From: Adineta vaga | Lineage: Eukaryota > Rotifera | Direction of reading: 5' to 3' | NCBI GenBank assembly: GCA_021613535.1 | Contig: CP075492.1 | Span: 3,658,001 to 3,722,000 of the forward strand | Length of the DNA stretch: 64,000 nucleotides | Shown here: piece after piece, positions 20,654 through 30,873 of the stretch | Layout: each line of letters opens with the position of its first letter | Position numbering within the stretch: position 1 is the first letter of the stretch | Program-made: the position numbers and the translations under genes | The notes under the pieces: generated by a model | The model's database searches: none | Told to the model about the DNA's origin: nothing | Seen by the model: the letters and a program-made list of their open reading frames with translations, nothing else

Positions 20654-21673
20654 TCAAGGTGAAAGCAAACGAATTCGATCATTTGGATAATGTAAATTGA
20701 ACTGTAATTTCCATGGAAATGGACATTGATTGAGATCGATATTCAATTCAAACATATTACGTGTTCGTTCATTTCTTAAACGAATTTTTTGTCGATCGCA
20801 ATCAATAATGAATTCCATAGTATCATCTAATTCGATGTCACTTTTATAATTTTTATATCCTGTATGAACTTTTCCATTAATAATAACTTGACTGGTTGAA
20901 GTCCATCCATAACTTGACGAACTACTATGACAAACATCTGTGAATGGTATATCTTTCGATATAATACCACAGAAAATCCATTTATTAGCATTGAGTGCTT
21001 CAATTTGAAAACGTATTCGATGTTGTCCCCATGAATATTCATGTTGAGCACGTGCCCCCGCATGAACACTTGTCTGATGATTATAAACGATAGCTCGGCC
21101 ATTCTCTTCAATTCGAATATATTCTGATACTTGATCAATAAAATTTTCATCCAAAATAGTCACCAAAAATTTCGGTATAATTCGTATTGAATTATCAATT
21201 GGTTGAATATCAATTAATTTTGTTTTGAATAGATCATTTTTTAATTGATTCAATTTCTTTTTCCATTCAAGAATATCTCTTTCAAAATAATCATCATTAT
21301 CTCGAGATTGTTTTATATTACCTGTGAGATTTGTTAGAATGATTGAAAGATTTTTCATTCGTTTGCAAAGAAGATTTGTAATTTCAGTTCGAATTTCATT
21401 CGCATTTTGATGAATTTTATCAACTGATTCTTGTTCCCATTGATCGATTTGTTCGAAAATATTTCCGTAAGAGTTTCCATTGCTTTCTTCTGTTAAATGT
21501 TGTCGTATTTGATCATGATCTAATGATAATTCATCAATTTGCATTTCTAATTCTTGTCGATGTTCATTTGCATGACGCATACAAAAATCTTTTTCACAAC
21601 CTCGACATATAAAAACACCAGCGATTTTATTACAAGTTGAACAGGGACTTTTTGGCGTTGTTGGTGTTGACAT
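20654..21673 (-). CDS. B-box-like zinc finger, coiled coil and SPRY-like protein (339 aa)
   Basis: ATG at 21671-21673. Residues about 8-40 hold a compact zinc-binding pattern (CSTCNKIAGVFICRGCEKDFCMRHANEH) typical of B-box-like fingers. Residues about 45-165 are a predicted coiled coil rich in Glu, Gln and Ile. Residues about 195-335 resemble a SPRY/B30.2 beta-sandwich, with GQHRIRFQIEAL, WIFCGIISKD, SYGWTS and ELDDTMEFIIDCDRQKIRL matching the usual strands. The layout is TRIM-like without an N-terminal RING, so an adaptor or sensor role is more likely than a ubiquitin ligase. It is a common bdelloid family. An in-frame TTG upstream is not used as start. Confidence 0.82.
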   Translation of the reverse strand: MSTPTTPKSPCSTCNKIAGVFICRGCEKDFCMRHANEHRQELEMQIDELSLDHDQIRQHLTEESNGNSYGNIFEQIDQWEQESVDKIHQNANEIRTEITNLLCKRMKNLSIILTNLTGNIKQSRDNDDYFERDILEWKKKLNQLKNDLFKTKLIDIQPIDNSIRIIPKFLVTILDENFIDQVSEYIRIEENGRAIVYNHQTSVHAGARAQHEYSWGQHRIRFQIEALNANKWIFCGIISKDIPFTDVCHSSSSSYGWTSTSQVIINGKVHTGYKNYKSDIELDDTMEFIIDCDRQKIRLRNERTRNMFELNIDLNQCPFPWKLQFNLHYPNDRIRLLSP

Positions 21674-21845
21674 AACAAAACAGAAAAACAAGTCGCGTGT
21701 TTATGATTGTTTTTCTCTTTCTCATATAGAAAGAAGTTCATATTCCTTTGCAGATTAAGAAATGTTTGTCAGTGTCGCCATCTTTTCTTTTTCAAGTTTA
21801 GTTTATTTATTAAAATACACTTCTCGAAATAATTCAATAGTTAAA

Positions 21846-23836
21846 CTATGATGATGTTATTGTATCATTATTTGAATTTAAAGACAAAGCTAAACCTTCT
21901 GCCAATTGAAGATTATCGCGAGTTTTTGAAATAATATCATGTTCAGATGGTAATGCTGCTTCATAGATCGATAATGCTCGTTTATAAAAATCGATAGCAA
22001 TATCTAAATTGCCTCGATATCGATGAACAACACCCATATTATTGTAACTATCCGCAAGATCAATTCGACTAGTACTTTCATTATCAATACGCAATTGATA
22101 TGCTTTTTCAAAATATTCAAAACCTTCATCCGATCGTTCAGCATCACATAGAAGATATCCGATATCATTGAGAGTTGATGGAATATCTGGATGTGTAGAT
22201 AATTGACATTTTTGTCGTATGTCTAATGCTTCTAAATATAATGTATGAGCAATTTCAAATTCACCTTGATCATGATGAACCATAGCTAAATTGTGAATAC
22301 AATCAGCTATATCTGAATGAATAGTTGGTAGACCAACTCGTTCGTACATAGCGAGTGCAAGTCGATGACTTTCTAATGATCGTTCAAATTCACCAAGTTC
22401 GCGAAAGATATTGCCCAAATTGTTATATCCACCAGCAATATCAACATGATCTGCAGGATGAACTTCTTTGAGAATGAATAACGAATCCAGAAGATATTTC
22501 AAAGCTTCTTTGTATTCACCACGCTATTATCACGTATTAGACATACATTTCAAATCAATTCTAAATAACTTACCTGTGAACATACTGCTGACATATTATT
22601 CAATGTTGCAGCTAATTCTTGTCGTCGTGGTGGATCAGTTTCTTGTAATAAAGCACATGTTTGTTCATAATATCGAAGAGATTCAACAAAGTTCTGTTCT
22701 TTATCACAGATAAATGCTAAATTATGATAAAGACTTGCTTTGTCTTCACCAGTAGATTCAAGCAAATCTTGAAAATGTTTGCGCGCTTCTACATATTTTC
22801 CCATGAAACAGAGAAGTCGTCCAAACATCATTATTAAACTAAATTCAGGCATGTCAATACGTTGTAATTCCAAATATTTGTTAACTAATTCTCGACCTTC
22901 ACTACTAGCTGATAAATGAATACATGTCAATGAATCATTTTCTTCGACAATCTTCATACGATAAAAAAAGGAAATATTTCATTTATTTTTAACAGATAAA
23001 TCACTTCTACTTACTTTTTCTATACGAAAGACTGTAGATAGATCAAATAAAACTTCTTTTTCTTCTTCAAATTGACTAACATGAGAGATATCTGCAAAAA
23101 TTAACTCCGGAAATTTTTCAAGATCGACTTCAATATCAAATAAAACGTTTCGAGCAAATTGAAGAGCCATTTGTTTGTTACGACTTGTCGAACAAAATCC
23201 ATTCATAGCAACTAACTTATGAACATTTGCTCGAAGTCGATCAAGTTCTTTTGTCGATAAGATTTGACCACGATAAACATGAAATGATGCTTGTTGACGA
23301 TGTTTAGTACTTCTAAATGAACATTCTATTCAATTCTATGAAATCATTTCAACTTACCGTTCAACTAAATCTGCACAAAGATGAGAAATGAAATAACGAT
23401 ATTTAACTAGTGCATCAATATCTTTTGTTCGTAAAGCAACATTAATTGGTTGATGAAGACAGGCATCTTTTGAATAAAGGTAAACAGCCATTTCTTTACA
23501 ATCATAAAATTCTTCAAATTCATCGATTTTTTCTAATTGATTTGAATTATCTGCATGATATTGACGTAATTGGGTAATCATTTCTTGTTTTGCAGATATT
23601 TCATTATGTTCATTGGTTAATTGATGTTCATAATGAGGCAATTGAATAAGAACATCTTTCAATAATGCAAGCCAAAGAAATGAAGCTGATTCATTACTTA
23701 GATCTTTTGTGGAAACTTGATCATTAAAATCAACGAAATTTAGTTGGTTTTCATTCATCTTTACGAATTTTTCTTCTTCTTCTTCTTCTTCCGTTCTTTT
23801 ACGTTGGAATAAATGACAACTATTGCCTATCGTCAT
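21846..23836 (-). CDS. Mono-ADP-ribosyltransferase with C-terminal TPRs (four exons, 610 aa)
   Basis: Exons 23836-23358, 23312-23015, 22951-22574 and 22523-21846, with GT-AG introns of 45, 63 and 50 nt and an unbroken frame. Residues about 60-255 form an R-S-E class arginine ADP-ribosyltransferase domain: Arg174 in VYRGQ, Ser-Thr-Ser at 201-203 in GFCSTSRN, and Glu-x-Glu at 244-246 in EEEKEVLF. Residues about 290-590 carry kinesin-light-chain-like tetratricopeptide repeats (ADHVDIAGGYNNLGNIFRELGEFERSL, HSDIADCIHNLAMVHHDQGEFEIA and similar). The full catalytic triad suggests an active enzyme using NAD, with TPRs recruiting a protein substrate. This architecture is strongly expanded in bdelloids. 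No signal peptide, so probably cytosolic. Confidence 0.87.
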
Positions 23837-23964
23837 TTTTTTCTACCATCGACTTTTTTTTTGTTCTTTTCTGTCTTACACGAGGACGATTTTTTTTTCG
23901 TCGTCATCTTCTAGAAAAACAGCATTCATAATAATTAAAAGCAGAAATATATCTTTATTGAGTT

Positions 23965-24515
23965 CTAATTCGAATAATATCACGATGCATGGGTGGTAAG
24001 ATCTTTCGACAAATAGTAAGAACTTTTTTGAAAGAAGTCTAATGCTTTCACACAAGCACCGATTCGTTCATTGTACAACCATCCAATATTATTGTAAGAT
24101 GTTGCAATATCAGGATGATCATGTGGTAATGTAGCTAATCGAATACCGAAACATTTATAATATATTAAAGTCATATCGAATTTATTCATTTTACTATATT
24201 TAATTGCTAAATGAATGTAGCATTTCGACTTTCTAAAGATTGTATATTGCTGCCAACTGCTGATACGGCTCCAATATTTTCGATTTTAATTCTGATAGTA
24301 TGATCTTGAGTAATTCGAGCAATGAATTAGGAACGCGTTCAGTAAAAACATTTTTATGTAACATACATTGACCTGTGACAGATCGTGTATACGAGGAATT
24401 ATTTGACTAGCCAATAATTCAGAAGAAATAAGAATGACTTTTTCATGTGTAATCATTCTAATAGCTTGCTCACATTCGTCAAGATTATCGAATGATTGGT
24501 GATTTTTCTCAAATC
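23965..24515 (-). pseudogene. Fragment of a second ART-TPR family gene
   Basis: Minus-strand frames give an N-terminal block (FDNLDECEQAIRMITHEKVILISSELL...IIPRIHDLSQVNVCYI, about 24510-24370) characteristic of the family's N-terminus, and, after decayed sequence, one and a half TPRs (LPHDHPDIATSYNNIGWLYNERIGACVKALDFFQKS, about 24135-24000). The ART domain is missing and frames are broken. It lies just upstream of the intact ART-TPR gene on the same strand, so it is probably a tandem copy that decayed. Confidence 0.65.
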
Positions 24516-25489
24516 TTTGTGTGTTTCTTCATCAAGCATTTCAATATTCGACATCGTTCAAGATGAAGTTGAAGAGTGATTTTCTTTCGTTTGTGATAGA
24601 ATCTCGCTTGGTTCAGCTTTTAATGAACGAGATGAACTGGATATGCTACTTACCATCATTATTAGAATCATATTGTTATTTTTCACTCGTAATGCTGTTT
24701 TTAAAAAAATGTTCTCTTTCTCTTGATTGAAGCCGTTTTTATTAGAAAAAAAATTGTTGACCTAGGACAGCGATGTGTTACATAGGGATAAACAGAAAAC
24801 GAATGCTTCTAACTCTCTTGTTTGCATATTATTTAATAGCATTTGTACAAAAATGAGCAGAAAAAGGGTGCTTTTATGAAGTTTATAATGTTGAATAATA
24901 CGAGTATAAAATAAAAAAACGTATCAAGTTCTATATCTCCAAAAACTTAGATCGAACTGTTAGTTTTTTATGCTAAATTGCAAAACATCAATTCTTTTTA
25001 AACACAGTCGCAGTGAATAACGTGATGTCTTTTGCTAAAACAACGAAAACAGAAAGCTTTTACTCTTTTTGATGTTTTATGATACTTCTCTCATGACAAT
25101 CAGTATAGCATCTTTGAATTCCGTACGAAACAACAAAGGTTAGAAAAGATTTTAATTAGCATATCACTGTCTACTTCTATACTCTCATAGTTTCATTTCA
25201 AACTCAATATTAAAATATAGAGCCAACGGCAATATCAATAACAACAGCAGAACCAAGCTAGTAGTAATAAGATTTCGTTCTTTGAATATCTAAAAGATAA
25301 AATATTTGCTGTAAAGTTTCGTAGATAAGGTCAGATTACTTTTTATGTTTTAATTTAGGTGAGAAAAGCAAAGATTTTGATTGTATTTAGATACGTTAAT
25401 TTTAGCATACATTTTTAATGAAACTAATTATCTGTTTTATTTATAGAATGAGTAATTACTAAAAATATGAATGATTCACGACGTTTGCA
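24516..25489. other. Gene-poor, no gene seen
   Basis: About 970 bp AT-rich sequence. Only short chance ORFs, including one at 24521-24730 on the plus strand. Confidence 0.45.
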
Positions 25490-25600
25490 TATACAACATT
25501 TTTATTAGCAAATGGAAAAATATTAGTTGCTGGTGGATATAATGGTATTGTAATAGCACCATAATAGTGCTGAATTATATTGATTACAATCAACAGAACA
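25490..25600 (+). pseudogene. Kelch-repeat fragment
   Basis: The plus strand reads ATFLLANGKILVAGGYNG and, after a frameshift and stops, SAELY. This is one Kelch blade as found in many bdelloid Kelch proteins (ATLLANGKVLVAGG...SAELYDPS pattern). No start, no further blades and stops on both sides, so a relic. Confidence 0.5.
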
Positions 25601-25824
25601 ATAACTTCTCTCTATAGACTATAAAGTATAAAATTGATATTCTCACTTTCACAATCGATATTAACATTATATATCTGAGTCACATCTTATTGACAATGAC
25701 ATACAACATTCTTAAAAGTAATCAACGAAGAAATGAAAGTGCGCACTTGATGATACTATGTTATACTCATACATAAGCTGCAATCATGCATAACTATAAT
25801 CATACATTCGTTTTCTGTCGCGAA

Positions 25825-26171
25825 ATGGATAAGCAAGCTATCGAAACTGCAGCAAATATGGTATAAAATCGAATCGTTTTATTCTTTTTTTTGAAGATTT
25901 CTATTTTTCGAATCTATAGGTACAAAAATCTGATTTTGGTTCATCGATTGGCGAACATTTTGATCAATCACACACCTCAACTGATGGTGTTGTGCCTGTT
26001 GATGATACGATCAAAACGATTCAAAAGGAAGCTGCAGAAGCATGTAAAGTCGATATCGAATCATCTGATCATAAACATTAAGTCTCTTCAAAAGAACTCA
26101 ATAATTTCATCGAAGAAGAAGAAGATTTATTTGATCAAAAAAATAAAACAAATGAAAAATTTAATTTTTGA
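25825..26171 (+). CDS. Small acidic two-exon protein, possible in-frame stop
   Basis: Exon 1 (25825-25860) encodes MDKQAIETAANM; a 59-nt intron follows; exon 2 starts at 25920 with VQKSDFGSSIGEHFDQSH. The frame reaches a TAA at 26079-26081, giving 65 aa. The same frame then continues without a break for 29 more codons of similar hydrophilic, acidic composition (SSKELNNFIEEEEDLFD) to TGA at 26169-26171. Either the protein is short, or the TAA is a recent nonsense mutation. No known domain. The 3' end overlaps the convergent gene by 11 bp in the longer reading. Confidence 0.5.
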
Positions 26172-26832
26172 TGAATTTGAATGTTTTGATAATATTTTCC
26201 AATTGCATTCTACTATTTCGATTGAAATAACTAAGTGTAAAGAGAAGCAATTGATTATTTTCTACAATTTTAACATATAATGTTTGTTTAATCAAAGGTA
26301 CTCCAGGAAGTCTTGTTTGAACATTTTGTGTTGAAAAAGTTTCTTCATTAATTTTCACCTCTTTACATTTGCCAATTAATTTTATATTTAAAGATAATGT
26401 TTGAAGAATGTCTTGAGTAATATTAAAATAATCACATGGTTGTTGAATATTTCGATAGACATTCAGATTTTCTGAAATGGCTAAAATATTTGGATTGAGT
26501 TGACCATTGAGTTGATTAATTGGATATTTTGAAAAACAAAATAATGGATTTATATTATCAATTGACCAATTTGATGCAAGATGATGAGCAAATTTTTCTT
26601 TGTGTGAATCAATTAATGAATTCGACATTCGAATAACACGCGATAATTCATCAATATCTGTTGCTGACCAATCTTTTGGTATGCTTAGAGTAAAACCATG
26701 TTGTTTATTTTCATAAATAGTTTCATCTTTGTTCACTTTTGATGATGATTTATTCAATCGATTAAATTTCTTCCCATTGATTTCTGCAAGAAATACCGCT
26801 GTTGTTAATAATAAAACCCAAATCAATTTCAT
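26161..26832 (-). CDS. Secreted protein with a PsbP/DUF1795-like domain (223 aa)
   Basis: The start at 26832 gives a standard signal peptide (MKLIWVLLLTTAVFLAEING). An in-frame ATG at 26865 also exists, but a TATA-like TATAAAT at about 26870-26876 would place transcription start downstream of it. The mature domain begins YENKQHGFTLSIPKDWSATD and ends with LYVKIVENNQLLLFTLSYFN and a terminal helix, the fold pattern of PsbP-like/DUF1795 proteins (GFSF-x-P-x-W start, late beta strands). Function in animals is unknown; presumably extracellular. Intronless. Confidence 0.65.
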   Translation of the reverse strand: MKLIWVLLLTTAVFLAEINGKKFNRLNKSSSKVNKDETIYENKQHGFTLSIPKDWSATDIDELSRVIRMSNSLIDSHKEKFAHHLASNWSIDNINPLFCFSKYPINQLNGQLNPNILAISENLNVYRNIQQPCDYFNITQDILQTLSLNIKLIGKCKEVKINEETFSTQNVQTRLPGVPLIKQTLYVKIVENNQLLLFTLSYFNRNSRMQLENIIKTFKFIKN

Positions 26833-26865
26833 CTTGTTTGATGTAATGAAGAAATGAAGTTTCAT

Positions 26866-27106
26866 CTCGATTTATATTACGAAAAGATAACGTTTTTTTT
26901 TCATTAAAATCTTTCTCGATTTTCATTGCTTATCGAATTGATGAAAGAAGAGATTGAATAACTAAATAAAGGTAAATTGGTATTTATTTTCAAAAGTATA
27001 AATGTGAATTATAATTTGTTAAACAAAGAGAACGAGAAAATATTTCCATTTTCTAATTACTAAATGAATGGAAAGAAAATGCTTTCATTTGTTTCTTTTT
27101 CTTCAA
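26866..27106. promoter_or_regulatory. Divergent promoter region between two secreted-protein genes
   Basis: About 240 bp between divergent starts. A TATA-like TATAAAT (minus strand, about 26870-26876) serves the leftward gene. No comparable element is obvious for the rightward gene. Confidence 0.35.
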
Positions 27107-28280
27107 ATGAATAAGATAAAACTGTTGTTTTTCTTTTTTATTATCAATGAATGTGTTTCGCAAGAAACACGATCAGTTATGTTGAGAAAAATTCTTCATT
27201 CACAATATCAATGTAATGATGTAAATTGTTCTCCAACAGTTATTTATCTCGTCGAAAATGTAATAAATTGTCAAATTATTTGTTTGAATGATCACCAATG
27301 TCGTGTAGCAACATTCGATCCAGAAATAAATGAATGTGAAATATTTTCAGAAATATCAATAGAACATGGACGAGTTATTGAGAAAACGGATTGTGTTACT
27401 ATGACAGCAATTGATGATGATCGACAAAGAGTATCAATTTGTAAGTTTGAAGTTTTCTAATGTTGTAGATCATGATTTGAAGAATTTTAAGTCTACTTTA
27501 TTCGATTCTGTTTTAATTATGGTAATGTAGAAATTTTCTTTTCTTTTCAGCTGTTACAACTGCGACAACATGGACGTCAAAGTATGGTTGTATTTTATAA
27601 GAGAAAAAAAAAGTTTTCTTTTTTCACAATGAAACTTAACCAAAAAGAAATTGTGAAATTTTTTTGTAGTACACATATTCCTATCTTATCAAGCAGTACG
27701 ACGTCAACAGTTAAAACTCAGACAATAACTAGTACTACTTTGACAACTACATCGTTAAATCCATGTAAGGAAAATCTTCTGACAAGAATCGATTGGAAAT
27801 AGTTCAAATAACATCCTTTGAATTTTAGGTGATCAGGGAAATTTACGTTGGAATACAAGAGGTATTACCATATTTGGACCATCATCTTCAATGACGGTTG
27901 AGGTTTTATATATTACCGTAATGAATACTGTATATCTAACTGATGAGAATAGTATTGAGATTAATGGAACTATCATCGTCGAGCTTATTGGATCATATGA
28001 ACAGAATAATCAGCAGTTTGATTATCCAAATAATGCTTATATTGATAAAGATGGAGATTTATATGTTGTTGATTGTACTAATAATTGTGTAACACATGAT
28101 TTAACAAATTCAGCTACAAATATGCACAGAATTCTTGTCGGTAGTGGAGATAGAGCTAATAATTCATTTATTACAAATGTTACTAGACATTCGGTGATGT
28201 GCTGGACTCCTGATGTTTTCTCGGAGATATTCGTTTCAAGAATGCCTAATTGTCCTGAAAGTATTAGAATCGATAACTAG
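27107..28280 (+). CDS. Secreted PAN-like plus NHL-repeat protein, probably truncated by a stop
   Basis: Four exons: 27107-27440, 27551-27581, 27670-27764 and 27829-28280, with frame kept. The ATG at 27107 starts a signal peptide (MNKIKLLFFFFIINECVS); an in-frame ATG at 27068 is less signal-like. Next comes a PAN/apple-like Cys module (YQCNDVNCSP...CQIICLNDHQCRVATFDPEINECEIF), a Thr/Ser-rich linker over exons 2-3, then bdelloid-type NHL repeats (CDQGNLRWNTRGITIFG, FDYPNNAYIDKDGDLYVVDCTNNCV). A TAG at 28278-28280 stops the frame, but the same frame then reads MNIYVVNSYNHRVQMFSKL to TAA at 28340, the rest of one NHL blade. A full propeller would need six blades, so the copy looks shortened. Confidence 0.7.
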
Positions 28281-28877
28281 ATGAATATATATGTTGTTAA
28301 TAGTTATAATCATCGTGTTCAAATGTTTTCGAAACTTTAACCCTGTTATTATTTTATATGTTGTTAAAAACGATCTTCATGCTTGTTCTATTACTTTTAC
28401 TCTCCTTTTTTCTCTTCGTTCAATCAATAAAAGATCTCGCAAGTGATAGCTAGCTCGTTTTCTCATTCAAATTTGTCGATGAATCAATATGAGAAAGAAT
28501 GACGATGTGGGTGAGGGTGGACATTCGGTTAAATATTCTCATCACCTTTGTTCGCGTATTTTTCTATTCATATTTAACATCCTGGTTTATTTTTGAACAC
28601 TATTTATCGACAACAGTAGTGATGGAATCGATACTGATATCAATCTACAACCTGCACAATCCATTACCTGATGCAATGAAATATTCTTTTCCAAAATATG
28701 TGCATTTATTTAACTTAATCAAGTCAAAATTCGAACTTTTCTCTAACTCATTCACCAACAATACAGAACACAGAAAAGTCATCTGATTAATACAACAAAG
28801 ATATCTTGAGATTTTTCATTAAACGTTTTACAAACGACAAACAAATGACGACAGAATCATTCAAAATTATAACCAAT
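28281..28877. other. Intergenic between convergent genes, NHL remnant at 28281-28340
   Basis: The first 60 bp continue the NHL frame after the stop. The rest is without coding signal; the ORF at 28499-28786 has no recognisable product. Confidence 0.45.
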
Positions 28878-29869
28878 TTACGCTCGAATTCTTTCAGGTA
28901 GAGTAGCAAGAGCCGTTGCTGCTACTCGATGTGGTTGAAATAATTTTCTAGCAATACTTTTCAATTGAGGAATCAAAAATATCAATGCAAAACTCAAGCC
29001 TGACATGGATATTCCAACTGATAACCATGAAACACGAACTGTCAAAGGATGATAATCATTAGTTATGGCAAATCGTAGAATAAAGAACATTGCCGGAATG
29101 CCAAGGAAAAGTAACAAAATAACTAAGATTAAAATTCGTTGAACAATAAGAACATCTCGATCTTGTCTTTGTTTAGTTATTAATGTTAAATTGTTTTTTT
29201 GATGTCGAAGAAATGTTGTTATTCGTATATAAATCGTCAATATACCTAATGATGGAAATAGATAAACAAAAAAGGCTGCCCACATAACTGCTCGTAGATT
29301 CGCAAATGAAACATAACAAAAATAATCGTCAATTAAATAGATAACTCCATTCCAAGATACAATAACACATTGGATACCAATTGTGCATATATATTCTATT
29401 ATAGAAAGAAGAACATAGAATTTCAAAGATCCAAAAAATCGATGTTGAGGATAAACAATTCGAACTAAACGATAGAATGCCTAAAAGTCATATTTATATA
29501 AAAGATATATTCTTTCATGTATTTTCTAATGACCTGATTTCCAAATGCCATATACATTGCAGAAATGTGAATTAAAGCAAGATATCCTGAAAATATACAC
29601 CATGATGAATCGAATGATTTTCCATTTAAATCACCTAACAATGTTCGAATATTCATTGATACTATAATTGTCGTCAAAATTAACACAGATAAATAGATAT
29701 GAATACAAAGATAAACAGTTATTTTATCTTCTTGTTTTATACGATTACACAAGCAATGATAAATAAGAATTAATAAAACAAATGATGATATGATAGTTCC
29801 AAATATTACTGTAACCAATGTGAACGAAGTGAGAATAAGTGCAATCTTTTTATTTTCATTATCCAACAT
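28878..29869 (-). CDS. 7TM receptor with one intron, copy A (312 aa)
   Basis: Exons 29869-29534 and 29480-28878 around a 53-nt intron. Seven hydrophobic helices, first in KIALILTSFTLVTVIFGTIISSFVLLILIYH. TM3 ends with AFYRLVRIVYP, so the DRY position reads YRLVR; the inner loop has RHQKNNLTLITKQRQDRDVLIVQR before TM6 (LILVILLLFLGIPAMFFIL). TM7 ends FLIPQLKSI without NPxxY. The sequence resembles the large lineage-specific rhodopsin-like families of rotifers. A close paralogue with the same intron position lies at 40925-41936. Confidence 0.83.
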
Positions 29870-30873
29870 TGTTTTCAGTTGTTCAGAATGGAATGATGAA
29901 CTTCCTAAAAAGAAATTAATTAAGTTTTTCTAAAAAAAAGTTTTTTTACATAATCTTCTTAAGGCAAAGCATGAATTTTGCTAATCATCGTCAACGTTCT
30001 TAAGGCAATTCAAAGCATTCAATAGTTTGAATTATTACTTGCTGTCATTTTCGAAAGTGCCCTTTGCGGACAAAGACTTTTTCTATCTGTGCACGGTGTC
30101 AGAAATCACTCATCCAGATTGTTTTATGACTATAAGCCGAGAACTACTGATGAAGTTTTACCGTTGCATTAAACTGATCTTGACAGGTAGAAGACAACAA
30201 CAACATAATCTTGTTCTTAATGATTTTTATTGATAATTCCTGCAGAAATATCGAAATGAAAGTCTATTCATAATCTTCATTGTTGTAGAATTGTACTCAA
30301 TGATCTTTCATTTTGACAATTATAACATGCGTTCGAACAAAAACCATAGATAGAATAAAAGAGCGCATACTACTGCACACTGACACTCATTACTTTTCTT
30401 CAAGTCTATAAAATTCTATGTCGATGTCATCCATGTATATCAAAACAAAATTTTCTTATGAATATAGATTCATTTGCTATACTCTTTTTCATATCAAACA
30501 TACTTTTTGCTAAGATACAAAGCGTGTACTCTATATAATGATGAAGAAATATTTCTCGGTACATGTTTCGTATTTATAAATGAATTTTCTTATTTAATGA
30601 AAAATTTATGTAAGAAGAAAAGGATATTATTCCAAGTCGCATGATGTGCTTATTCTAAATCTCATCATAGAAGAAAAGCAATTACGAAGACTTTTTACTT
30701 CAATTTTTATTTTTGTTAAAAATATTCAAATGAGAACACAAACTTAAGTAAACTAGAAGTACTTTAATTTACCTAAGTCAAATTTGAGAAGCTTGTAAAA
30801 AACCTGATGGAAATTACGTTTAAGTTTATTTTAGAAAACTAAATGAAATCATAAAAAATATCAATTAAAGTTA
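29870..30873. repeat. Upstream flank of receptor copy A, shared with the flank of copy B
   Basis: No gene. About 29870-30530 aligns discontinuously with 41937-42290 upstream of the second receptor: shared blocks include CAGTTGTTCAGAA at the start, ATAATCTTCTTA, TGTACTCAATGATCTTTCATTT-like sequence and AACAAAATTTTCTTA followed by AGATTCATTTGCTAT. The duplication therefore took the promoter as well as the gene. Confidence 0.6.
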
